This document shows, piece by piece, positions 29,776-37,946 of a stretch of 64,000 bases of DNA. Both the position numbers and the translations under genes were made by a program. Position 1 is the stretch's first letter, and each line of letters begins with the position of its first letter. The notes under the pieces were generated by a model that had not been told where the DNA came from, did no database searches, and saw only the letters and a list, made by a program, of their open reading frames with translations. Source of the DNA: CAKSXP01 sp964609305 (GTDB lineage Bacteria > Bacillota > Clostridia > Oscillospirales > Oscillospiraceae). Location of the stretch: NCBI GenBank assembly GCA_964609305.1, contig CAZSRK010000002.1:1-64000 (forward strand). Direction: 5' to 3'.

Positions 29776-31665
29776 TCAGCTCCTGGCAAAGCCGGTCGCG
29801 TTCAAACCGGCGAGCCGGCCAAAGGTGATGCAGCTCGAATGGCTGATCCCGGGCAAGATCATCGGATAGTCGACGGGGAAACGGTTGCCCTGCGTGTTGC
29901 CGCAGACATACAGTCCGGGTATGGGCAGTCTCTCTCCGTCGAGCACGCGGCAGTCGCTGTCGCAGTCCAGCCCGCCGACAGTGCACAGGACTCCGGCCGT
30001 GCCGATGTCGCTGGCGAAGAAAGGCCCCTGCCTTATCGGGAACATACGGCTTGAGCTCTTGCCGAACTCCTCGTCCACGCCCTTGTCGCACATCGCGTTG
30101 TATTTTTCGATTGTCTTGAGCGCCTGGGCCCTGGCCGCCGGCTCGAGCTCGAGCTTATCGACGAGTTCCTCGATCGTGTCGGCCATGACGACGCGCTTGC
30201 CCGGGCCCTGCATACCGGCGGCTGCGATGATATCCTCAAGATTTGTATAGCTGTCGTTTGCCATCCATCTCTGCTGCGGGTTGACAGCGGAGGAAGCCGG
30301 GGGCGCCACGCCGCAGGCCGCGCCATGCCCGGGGTTGAGCTTGGGCAGATATTCTTCGATTTTCGCGTCGAATATCTGATAACCCCTGCACTGGCGCTGG
30401 CGGGCCAGGATGTGCTCCCAGGACTGCCCGTCGAGCTCCTCGTTCATGAACCTCTCGCCGTTTACGTTGATGTTCAGCATGCCGGCGCAGCCGAGCGCGC
30501 CGCCCATGCAGTGGTTTATCAGACCTATCGGGCCGTCCTCCATCACCGCGCCGATGCGCATGGCCATCTTGTGCCCGTCACCGACGTTAATGCGATATGG
30601 GTTCTTGGGATTATTCATGCCAAAGCCCATGTTGTCGCGTATTGCCCAGGGCGCATAGTAATATGTCATGGCCTTGTCTCCGACGAAGTCGCCGGTCGCG
30701 ACGATGACGGACCTTGCGTTGCACTGTATCGTTTTGCCTGTCCTCGTATCCTGCGCGATGACACCGGTCATCTCGCCGGAATCGGCGCGCAGCAGCTTCT
30801 TTGCCGGGGTGTTCCACATGCACCTGACGTTGCCGGTACGCACGCCGAGCATGAGGTTGTTCCACAGCTCCGGCACGAGGCTCGGCGCGAGGCGCAGCGT
30901 GACGGGATACGCCTTGGCAAATTCCTTATCCATGTCCCATCCCTCGGGCAGGGGCCAGCGCTCGGGCAGGACCCAGTTCTTTACGTCCGCAGGAACCACA
31001 TCGGTCGTCTGTTTCAGGACGTAGATATCCGGCGTGCCCTCCATAAACCAGTCGAAGCACTCGCCGTTATGCTCGACCCAGTACCTGAAGGCCCTGTAAT
31101 CCGGGCGCCAGCCAAGATCACGCATAAACTGGTTGAATATCTCCTCCTTATAGGCCGTATAATCCTTGCCCCACCACTTTTTCTCGAGCTCGGAGCCTAT
31201 AACGGCAATGTCGCCGGAGCGGCCGCGCGGGCCATTCATTTTCTCAAACAGAACAACTTTTGCCCCCGCCTCCGCCGCGGAACGGACGGCACAGGTTCCG
31301 GCAAGGCCCGCACCGAGGACGATGACGTCAGCCTGGATAACCTCGTCGATATGGTCGAATTCGGGCGCCTCGCCCAGCCACTGTTCCATCGTGATGGAGC
31401 TGCCGTCGAGGTTATGGGGCATACCGTTTTTGATGAGCGGGAACTCGCGCGGAAAAGAGACGTCCGCCGGCAGAACATTCTCAGCGATGGAGCCATCCTC
31501 CGGCATGATCGCTTCAAACGGGCAGACACGGTAGCAGGCGCTGCATCCTATGCACTTGTCCGGATCGATGGCAAAGTGCGCGCCGGCGGGGCCGAGCGCA
31601 TCCCTTGGACATATTCCCGAACATGTACCGCATGCGACGCAGTCATTCGAAACTATGTACTTCAT
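29776..31665 (-). CDS. FAD-dependent oxidoreductase with N-terminal 2x[4Fe-4S] ferredoxin domain
   Basis: 629 aa. Residues 1-60 hold two [4Fe-4S] motifs: C9, C12, C15, C19 in CVACGTCSGICP, and CIGCSACYRVCP near 38-49. From about 110 a fumarate-reductase/succinate-dehydrogenase-type flavoprotein begins with ADVIVLGAGLAGTCAVRSAAEAGAKVVLFEK (FAD dinucleotide fold), and it ends with DLARDQPF-like FAD contacts. There is no signal peptide, so it is cytoplasmic. Electrons likely pass from ferredoxin clusters to FAD to reduce, or oxidise, an organic substrate. The fusion resembles AprA-like or unsaturated-acid reductases, but the substrate is unknown. ATG 31665 follows GGAGGA. Confidence 0.85.
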   Translation of the reverse strand: MKYIVSNDCVACGTCSGICPRDALGPAGAHFAIDPDKCIGCSACYRVCPFEAIMPEDGSIAENVLPADVSFPREFPLIKNGMPHNLDGSSITMEQWLGEAPEFDHIDEVIQADVIVLGAGLAGTCAVRSAAEAGAKVVLFEKMNGPRGRSGDIAVIGSELEKKWWGKDYTAYKEEIFNQFMRDLGWRPDYRAFRYWVEHNGECFDWFMEGTPDIYVLKQTTDVVPADVKNWVLPERWPLPEGWDMDKEFAKAYPVTLRLAPSLVPELWNNLMLGVRTGNVRCMWNTPAKKLLRADSGEMTGVIAQDTRTGKTIQCNARSVIVATGDFVGDKAMTYYYAPWAIRDNMGFGMNNPKNPYRINVGDGHKMAMRIGAVMEDGPIGLINHCMGGALGCAGMLNINVNGERFMNEELDGQSWEHILARQRQCRGYQIFDAKIEEYLPKLNPGHGAACGVAPPASSAVNPQQRWMANDSYTNLEDIIAAAGMQGPGKRVVMADTIEELVDKLELEPAARAQALKTIEKYNAMCDKGVDEEFGKSSSRMFPIRQGPFFASDIGTAGVLCTVGGLDCDSDCRVLDGERLPIPGLYVCGNTQGNRFPVDYPMILPGISHSSCITFGRLAGLNATGFARS

Positions 31666-31716
31666 GCATTTCCTCCTCGTTTATATCTCGTTCTGTATCG
31701 CTCTGTAATCCTCTCG

Positions 31717-31746
31717 ATTATATACCTGCTGTTATGCATATGTCAA
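31717..31746 (-). promoter_or_regulatory. Promoter of the Fe-S flavoprotein gene
   Basis: Minus strand TTGACA (31741-31746), 18-nt spacer, TATAAT (31717-31722), close to consensus. Confidence 0.65.
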
Positions 31747-31805
31747 ATATTTGTCCGGATTTTGACCGTATGTTTGTGAAAAGAGCATAAAATCGGTTCA
31801 ATTTT

Positions 31806-31849
31806 CCAGAAAAATAAGGAAGGTGTTCCCGTGAACGGAAACACCTTCC
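31806..31849 (-). terminator. Terminator after the LTA-synthase-like gene
   Basis: GGAAGGTGTTTCCG and its partner arm (31818-31849) form a long stem, followed on the minus strand by TTATTTTTCTGG. Confidence 0.85.
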
Positions 31850-31863
31850 TCTGGTCCGGCAGG

Positions 31864-33609
31864 TTATTCCTCAACCTCCCTTTCAAGGTCTGTCGGGAGA
31901 TATCTGTCCTTTCCGCCGAAGATATATTTTTCACCGTAGAGCATATCGTATTCGATAGTTTGCAGCGCGTACTGGTACTGCTCGTTTTCCGAGTCGAACT
32001 CATACTCACAGTGCAGCGCAGATATCACTCCAAGGCACAGGCCCAACCGCTGCTGGACATATGCGCCGAGCTGGTAAGCCTGCAGATCGACATCCTGCTT
32101 TTCAAGGCCGAAGTTGGACCAGATAAGATACTCGGTGGTAAACTGGTCGCCGTTGTCGAGCAGAGTCTCATCGATCTCGAGGCTGGGCTGATGGTCGCCA
32201 AAGAATACGACGACGGTCGGCTCATCCATGTCGCTGAGCGTTTCGACCAGCTCGCCGACAAACCGGTCGGTGTCAGCCAGCTGCTCGGCATAGTACTCCC
32301 AGGACTGTGTCTCATCCCATTCCACGTCCTCTTCTCCGGACGCGGAACTGTCGTCTTCCGCCCAGTCTTCGACATCGGTGTATTTCCCGTGGGCCTGCAC
32401 GGTTATCGTGTAGATAAAGTCGCGCCCCTCGCTTGATTCCAGCGCGGAGACGATCTGTCCGGTGAGCACCTCATCGGTACACCAGCCGGTGGGGGTGCGC
32501 TCGACCTCGCCCATGTCCTCAACGGAGATAAACTCGTCAAAGCCAAGGTTTTCAAAAACCGTGTCCCTGCCGTAGAACGTGCGTATATGGTTATGTATGG
32601 CCGTTGCCGTATAGCCGATATTCTTAAACTCATACGCCAGGCTCTCGCAGGTGGTGGAACCAAGCACCGTTTTGTACGGATACTCACCAGCGCCGAAATG
32701 ATCCATATTCATGCCCGTGAGGACTTCGAATTCCGAGTTTGCGGTCCCGGCTCCGACGGACGGCATCGACAGGTATCCTGTCGAGCACTCCTCGCGCAGC
32801 CTCGTAAAGTTAGGTATCGGATTTTCGTCCAACTCCACTCCGGAGTAGCGCGCAGGATCAAAAAACGACTCAAGCTGGACTATGATGACGTTCGGGGTCA
32901 CGCCGTCCTCGCTAAGGGTCAGGCTGCTGCCGATTTCGGCGACGGACTGCTCCGAATATCCCTCCGGCTCCTCGACGCCGCGGTCTATCACGCTTGTCGA
33001 AAAGCAGTAGGCAAAGCCCAGATCATCATATGCCGTAGCAAGATTGCCGTAACTGTCTGACAGTGCCTCCGCTTCCACTGCAAAAAACGAGCACAGCCAG
33101 AGCGACAGCGCAATTGAGCCAATCCCCGTAATGGCGCTCACAGGCCGGATCCGCACTTTCGGGCTGCGCTTGTACAGCAGCACGCCGCCAACGATAAGCG
33201 CGACGATACCAAGCACAATCAGCGCGATCTGCCACGGTTTGAGATATACATTTATAAGTTTAAGCGCGCTGCTGGCAAGCAGCAGGTCTATCATACCCAG
33301 CGGAGTCGTCCGATAGCTCAGGACTATGTAATTTATGAACCCGAGTATGAGCCACAGGGCGCATACCGCACAGACGGCGAACATCCTTTTGGGTGCGAGC
33401 ATGCATACCGACAAAGTCAGCAGCACTATCAACACATTATATAAAAACATCAACGGCTCCTCGGCGAGGAAGAGCGCGGCCGGTACGAACCCGTGGCGGC
33501 TGAACACCTCAAGTATAAAAGTCACCGCGACGGACAGAAGCGGCAAAGCGGCGAACGGCCTTTTGTCAAGCCAGACGAATACACTGCACAGCCTTGTCTT
33601 AAGCGACAT
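31864..33609 (-). CDS. LTA synthase family (sulfatase-fold) membrane protein
   Basis: 581 aa. The N-terminal third has about five membrane helices (ending near residue 190), and the outer part is a sulfatase/alkaline-phosphatase-like domain. The likely catalytic Thr is in GAGTANSEFEVLTGMN, with HNHIRTFYGRD and FFGDHQPS (metal His/Asp). LTA synthases polymerise glycerophosphate from phosphatidylglycerol onto lipid anchors, and related enzymes add phosphoglycerol to other glycans. The C-terminal region is acidic (WAEDDSSASGEEDVEWDE). I chose ATG 33609 (MSLKTR) with GAGG ten bases upstream over the GTG at 33618. Confidence 0.88.
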   Translation of the reverse strand: MSLKTRLCSVFVWLDKRPFAALPLLSVAVTFILEVFSRHGFVPAALFLAEEPLMFLYNVLIVLLTLSVCMLAPKRMFAVCAVCALWLILGFINYIVLSYRTTPLGMIDLLLASSALKLINVYLKPWQIALIVLGIVALIVGGVLLYKRSPKVRIRPVSAITGIGSIALSLWLCSFFAVEAEALSDSYGNLATAYDDLGFAYCFSTSVIDRGVEEPEGYSEQSVAEIGSSLTLSEDGVTPNVIIVQLESFFDPARYSGVELDENPIPNFTRLREECSTGYLSMPSVGAGTANSEFEVLTGMNMDHFGAGEYPYKTVLGSTTCESLAYEFKNIGYTATAIHNHIRTFYGRDTVFENLGFDEFISVEDMGEVERTPTGWCTDEVLTGQIVSALESSEGRDFIYTITVQAHGKYTDVEDWAEDDSSASGEEDVEWDETQSWEYYAEQLADTDRFVGELVETLSDMDEPTVVVFFGDHQPSLEIDETLLDNGDQFTTEYLIWSNFGLEKQDVDLQAYQLGAYVQQRLGLCLGVISALHCEYEFDSENEQYQYALQTIEYDMLYGEKYIFGGKDRYLPTDLEREVEE

Positions 33610-33872
33610 TTTCGTCACGCCTCACTTTCATGAGTTTGCAGTTTGTTGATATAATATATCACATTTGTTGGAAAAATAAAGTCTATTTCCGTAATTTTTA
33701 AAATGTGTTAATAAAGTATTTACTAAGACGTCAGAAAAAACGGGTTTGTTCCCATATACTCAGGTTACAAATTAAGCACTCATGACGGGCTTTAATTATA
33801 TAATAATATTCACATGAATTCAATTTGTTTCTTACGAAAACTTTACAAGCAAATACTGGGTATTAATGAGCA

Positions 33873-33918
33873 AAAAAGATATCCGGCGCCTGCGCCGGAT
33901 ATCCTCTTTTTTACGCTG
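33873..33918 (-). terminator. Terminator after pyruvate carboxylase gene
   Basis: GATATCCGGCGC and GCGCCGGATATC form a strong hairpin flanked by A and T runs (AAAAAA on one side, TTTTTT on the other). The rest of the 33619-33990 gap is AT-rich, with the upstream region of the LTA-like gene (TATATT stretch near 33650) and no gene that I can see. Confidence 0.88.
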
Positions 33919-33990
33919 TATGACCTTCAAGCTGTCGTGGAGGTCAGGCGGGCGGACGCGGTTATCCGCCTCAGGCAGGCAATTGCCTTT

Positions 33991-36900
33991 TTATTCCTCG
34001 TCAATATCGATCATCATGATAAGCTCACCGGCTTTTACGGACTGACCGGCCTTGACAAGGATCTCGGAGATGACGCCGGGCATGCGCGCAACGATGCTAG
34101 TCTCCATCTTCATGGCCTCGACAACGGCGAGGACCTGGTTCTCCTCGACCTTGTCGCCGACCTTGACCTCGATCTTGCTGACGGCGCCGGGAATAGAGGA
34201 TGAGACCTGACCCTTGTCGGAGGGATCGGCCATCGTCACCTGGGAGACATGCTCCATAGCCTGGTTATCGGGCACATCGACGTCGCGGCGCGCGCCATTG
34301 AGCAGGAAGTGCACGGTGCGGGTGCCGTCCTCGTTATGGTCGCCGAGGCCAAGGTACTTGATGACCAGGGTCTTGCCATCCTCGATATTGACCTGGTTGG
34401 TCTCTCCAACGGCCAGGCCGTGGAAGAACACATGGCTGCCCAGGCGGGTGATATATCCGTTCTCCTTGCGGAAGGTGAGATAGTCCTCCATGACCTTTGG
34501 ATACATGCACCAGCCGAGAACGTCGCGCATGTCGGGATCGGGGGTATACTCCTCCATATGCTTGCGCACGGCCTCGAAATCAACGGGCTCGAGCAGGTCT
34601 CCGGGACGGCAGGTTATGGGCTCCTCGCCCTTGAGGACGACGCGCTGCAGGTCCTCCGGGAAGCCCCAGGCGGGCTGGCCCATCATGCCCTTGAAGTAGC
34701 TGACAACGCTGTCCGGGAAGGTCAGTGCCTCGCCGCGCTCGACGATGTTTTCGGCAGTCAGGTCGTTCTGTACCATGAATATCGCAAGGTCGCCGACCAT
34801 CTTGGACGAGGGCGTAACCTTGACTATGTCGCCCAGCATCTGGTTCACGGTGACGAACATCTCACGTACTTCGTCGAAGCGGTGGCCAAGACCAAGGCTC
34901 TCGACCTGCGGGCGGAGATTGGTATACTGCCCGCCGGGCACCTCATAACGGTAGATCTCGGTCAGAGGAGTCTTGAGCTCGGACTCGAAATCGACGTAAC
35001 GCTGGCGCACATCCGTCCAGTAATCGCTCAGCTCCTCAAGACGGCGCAGGTCAAGCCCGGTATCACGCTCCTGCCCCTGAAGGGCGGCGACGACCGCGTT
35101 CATCGAGGGCTGGCTGGTCAGGCCGGACATACTGGCAATGGCGCAGTCGACGATGTCGACGCCTGCTTCCGCCGCCATCAGATATGCGGCCACCTGGTTG
35201 CCGCTGGTATCGTGGCTGTGCAGATGTATGGGCAGGCCGACCTCTTCCTTAAGAGTCTTGACCAGCTTCTTTGCCGCATAGGGCTTGAGCAGGCCGGACA
35301 TATCCTTTATGCACAGGATATGAGCGCCGCGCTTTTCAAGCTCCTTGGCGAGGTTCACATAGTAATTGAGGGTATACTTATCGCGCTTGGGGTCGAGGAT
35401 GTCGCCGGTGTAGCACATCGTAGCCTCAGCGATCTTGTTGCAGGAGGCGACCTCTTCAAGGCTTATCTCCATGCCGGGTATCCAGTTGAGGCTGTCGAAC
35501 ACGCGGAAAACGTCAATACCGCTCTTTGCAGCCTCGCGCACAAAGGCGCGGATGACATTGTCGGGATAGTTGGAGTAGCCCACGGCGTTAGCGCCACGCA
35601 GGAGCATCTGGAACGGGATGTTGGGAATATTCTGGCGCAGCAGGTCGATACGCTCCCAGGGATCCTCGTAGAGATAGCGATACGCCACGTCAAAGGTCGC
35701 GCCGCCCCACATCTCAAGCGAGAAGCAGTCGGCGAGCATCTCGGCGGTCGCCGCGCTTCCCTTGACCATATCGCGGGTACGTACGCGGGTGGCAAGCAGC
35801 GACTGGTGCGCATCGCGCATCGTCGTATCGGTTATGAGAAGTTTCTTCTGTCCAAGGACCCAGTCGCGAACGGCCTCCGGGCCCTTCTCGTCAAGAAGCT
35901 GCTTGAGGCCGGGCTTCGGCCCTTCCCCGGTGACTTTCGGGAAACGCGGGGTGTCGTACATCTTCTTGCCGGCCGACGGGTCGTTGACGACGATGTTGCC
36001 TATGTACTTGAGCATCTTTGTCGCCCTGTCCTTGGGGTCTGGGATATCAAACAGCTCTGGCGTCTCGTCGATGAAGCGGGTATGGCAGCGCCCTGCCTTG
36101 AAGTCAGGATGGTTGAGGATGTTGCTTATAAAGGCCATGTTGGTCTTGACGCCGCGCACGCGCGTCTCGCCAAGGGAACGCAGGCACTTGCGGATAGTTC
36201 CCTCAAAGGTGTTGTCCGTGCAGGTTATCTTGACAAGCAGGCTGTCGTAATAAGGGCTTATCTCGCTGCCAGGGTAGGCGTTGCCGCCATCCAGACGCAC
36301 GCCGAAGCCGCCGCCGGATTCGTAAGCCGTTATCTTGCCCGTGTCGGGAGCAAAGTTGTTTTCGGGATCCTCGGTCGTGACACGGCACTGGATGGCATAG
36401 CCGCGCACGGACACGTCGCTCTGCTTGCTGATGCCTATCATCGGGTCGGACAGGGGCTTGCCCTGAGCAATAAGAAGCTGGGAGCGCACGATATCCACGC
36501 CGGTCACCATCTCGGTAACGGTGTGCTCAACCTGGATACGGGGGTTCATCTCGATGAAATAGTGGTTGCCCTGCCTGTCGACAAGAAACTCCACCGTACC
36601 GGCACTGACATAGCCGACTTCCCGGGCTATCTTGACGGCGTCGGCGCACAGCTCCTCCCTCTTCTCCTTAGGCAGGGAGAAAGCGGGCGTGAACTCGACC
36701 ACTTTCTGATAGCGGCGCTGCAGTGAGCAGTCGCGCTCATACAGGTGGACGATATTGCCGTATTCGTCAGCCAGGATCTGAACCTCTATATGCTTGGGCT
36801 GGACAAGGTATTTCTCGATGAAAATATCGCTGCTGCCGAAGGCTTTCTCAGCCTCGGAGCGCACGAGCGGGAAGTTGGCCAGGACCTCTTCCTCGGTGTC

Positions 36901-37428
36901 GCAGCGGCGCATACCGCGGCCGCCGCCTCCGGCCGCCGCCTTGAGGATGACGGGGAAACCGAAGTCCTTTGCCATGTGCAGCGCCTCTTCCTCACTCTTG
37001 AGCGGCTCGAGGCAGCCGGGTATCGTCGGCACACCACAACGCTTTGCGATGTCTTTCGCGCTGAGCTTATCGCCCATCTGCGCCAGGATATCAGACGGGG
37101 GACCGACAAAAACGATGCCCGCCTCCTCACAGGCACGGGCAAACTCTGCATTCTCGGACAGGAACCCGTATCCGGGGTGAATAGCATCGACATTCTTGCG
37201 CTTTGCAAGGTCGATTATCTCGTCGATGGCGAGATATGCGCCGAGAGGGCTGAGGTTTTCGCCGATAAGATAGGATTCATCGGCTTTGGTGCGGAACTGC
37301 GCGTAGATATCCTCCTTTGAGTAGATAGCCACGGTGCTCAGTCCGACATCATAGCAGGCGCGCAAAACGCGTACTGCGATCTCGCCGCGGTTTGCGACCA
37401 GGACTTTTTTGATTGTTCTTTCGGGCAT
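33991..37428 (-). CDS. pyc: Pyruvate carboxylase
   Basis: 1145 aa, a full-length single-chain enzyme. It has a biotin carboxylase domain (residues about 1-450: IKKVLVANRGEIAVRVLRAC, ATP-grasp KAAAGGGGRGMR, EMNPRIQVEHTVTE), and a carboxyltransferase TIM barrel (about 530-820: LLITDTTMRDAHQSLLATRVRT, catalytic HLHSHDTSGN). The PYC_OADA allosteric region follows, and a C-terminal biotinyl domain has the modified Lys in EAMKMET. It makes oxaloacetate from pyruvate, bicarbonate and ATP to feed amino-acid synthesis or the reductive TCA arm. I chose ATG 37428 (MPERTI) with AAGGTGG upstream. It is divergent from the Mn-riboswitch ATPase. Confidence 0.97.
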   Translation of the reverse strand: MPERTIKKVLVANRGEIAVRVLRACYDVGLSTVAIYSKEDIYAQFRTKADESYLIGENLSPLGAYLAIDEIIDLAKRKNVDAIHPGYGFLSENAEFARACEEAGIVFVGPPSDILAQMGDKLSAKDIAKRCGVPTIPGCLEPLKSEEEALHMAKDFGFPVILKAAAGGGGRGMRRCDTEEEVLANFPLVRSEAEKAFGSSDIFIEKYLVQPKHIEVQILADEYGNIVHLYERDCSLQRRYQKVVEFTPAFSLPKEKREELCADAVKIAREVGYVSAGTVEFLVDRQGNHYFIEMNPRIQVEHTVTEMVTGVDIVRSQLLIAQGKPLSDPMIGISKQSDVSVRGYAIQCRVTTEDPENNFAPDTGKITAYESGGGFGVRLDGGNAYPGSEISPYYDSLLVKITCTDNTFEGTIRKCLRSLGETRVRGVKTNMAFISNILNHPDFKAGRCHTRFIDETPELFDIPDPKDRATKMLKYIGNIVVNDPSAGKKMYDTPRFPKVTGEGPKPGLKQLLDEKGPEAVRDWVLGQKKLLITDTTMRDAHQSLLATRVRTRDMVKGSAATAEMLADCFSLEMWGGATFDVAYRYLYEDPWERIDLLRQNIPNIPFQMLLRGANAVGYSNYPDNVIRAFVREAAKSGIDVFRVFDSLNWIPGMEISLEEVASCNKIAEATMCYTGDILDPKRDKYTLNYYVNLAKELEKRGAHILCIKDMSGLLKPYAAKKLVKTLKEEVGLPIHLHSHDTSGNQVAAYLMAAEAGVDIVDCAIASMSGLTSQPSMNAVVAALQGQERDTGLDLRRLEELSDYWTDVRQRYVDFESELKTPLTEIYRYEVPGGQYTNLRPQVESLGLGHRFDEVREMFVTVNQMLGDIVKVTPSSKMVGDLAIFMVQNDLTAENIVERGEALTFPDSVVSYFKGMMGQPAWGFPEDLQRVVLKGEEPITCRPGDLLEPVDFEAVRKHMEEYTPDPDMRDVLGWCMYPKVMEDYLTFRKENGYITRLGSHVFFHGLAVGETNQVNIEDGKTLVIKYLGLGDHNEDGTRTVHFLLNGARRDVDVPDNQAMEHVSQVTMADPSDKGQVSSSIPGAVSKIEVKVGDKVEENQVLAVVEAMKMETSIVARMPGVISEILVKAGQSVKAGELIMMIDIDEE

Positions 37429-37514
37429 TTTATTTTCCACCTTGAATAAGAATTTTGCAAGCCGGGGTGCTGCGAGTTGCAAAAATGGCCTTGCTTTTAA
37501 TCGTTATAGAGTGA

Positions 37515-37543
37515 ATTATATCTTACTTGAAAAAAAAGCACAA
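37515..37543 (-). promoter_or_regulatory. Promoter of pyc
   Basis: Minus strand TTGTGC (37538-37543), 17-nt spacer with an 8-T run, TATAAT (37515-37520). Confidence 0.55.
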
Positions 37544-37738
37544 GAGCTTTGCCCCCGGTTTCACAGCTTTTGGAGATGCCGCCAAAAATGCAGGCTGCTC
37601 AAGAGTTATAAAATATCTATTTATACATTATAATTATATGGAATGTTATTACCTGTATGATACGTTTCACGGTCTGCTGAATTAATCTGTTCATTTTCCG
37701 GACTGCGGTTTTGCAGTTTTGAACATCATCTCACAGTA

Positions 37739-37767
37739 TTGACAGCAAAAAATACCTGTGATATTAT
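37739..37767 (+). promoter_or_regulatory. Promoter of the Mn-riboswitch ATPase transcript
   Basis: TTGACA (37739-37744), 17-nt spacer, TATTAT (37762-37767). It lies right before the aptamer. Confidence 0.7.
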
Positions 37768-37773
37768 TGTACC

Positions 37774-37909
37774 ACTTCCCTGTGAGGGAGTAGTCAGCCG
37801 CCCGCGCGGCGGTTCCCAAGTCAACATCATGACCCGCCTCCGGCCGGTCTGGCTTGCATTAAATGACGAGACTCACGGATAGACATTCGCCTATCCGTGA
37901 GTTTTTTGT
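37774..37909 (+). promoter_or_regulatory. yybP-ykoY-type (Mn2+) riboswitch with terminator
   Basis: Conserved-looking blocks are GAGGGAGTAGTC (37784-37795) and, further on, GTCAACATCATGACC and GGTCTGGCTTGCAT (about 37819-37860), the pattern I recall for the yybP-ykoY aptamer that binds Mn2+. After it lies a strong terminator hairpin, ACTCACGGATAG pairing with CTATCCGTGAGT, then TTTTTTG (37870-37906). Mn2+ binding would stabilise an alternative fold and allow readthrough into the P-type ATPase gene. Identification is from memory of the motif, not a covariance search. Confidence 0.75.
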
Positions 37910-37946
37910 TATAGAGTCTTTTTTATTGAAAAAAGGAGAATGCAAA

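Noticed and set aside
34249..36726. 825-codon open frame antisense to pyruvate carboxylase
   Set aside because: Shadow of the GC-rich codon pattern of pyc. It has no family resemblance, and pyc is intact on the other strand.
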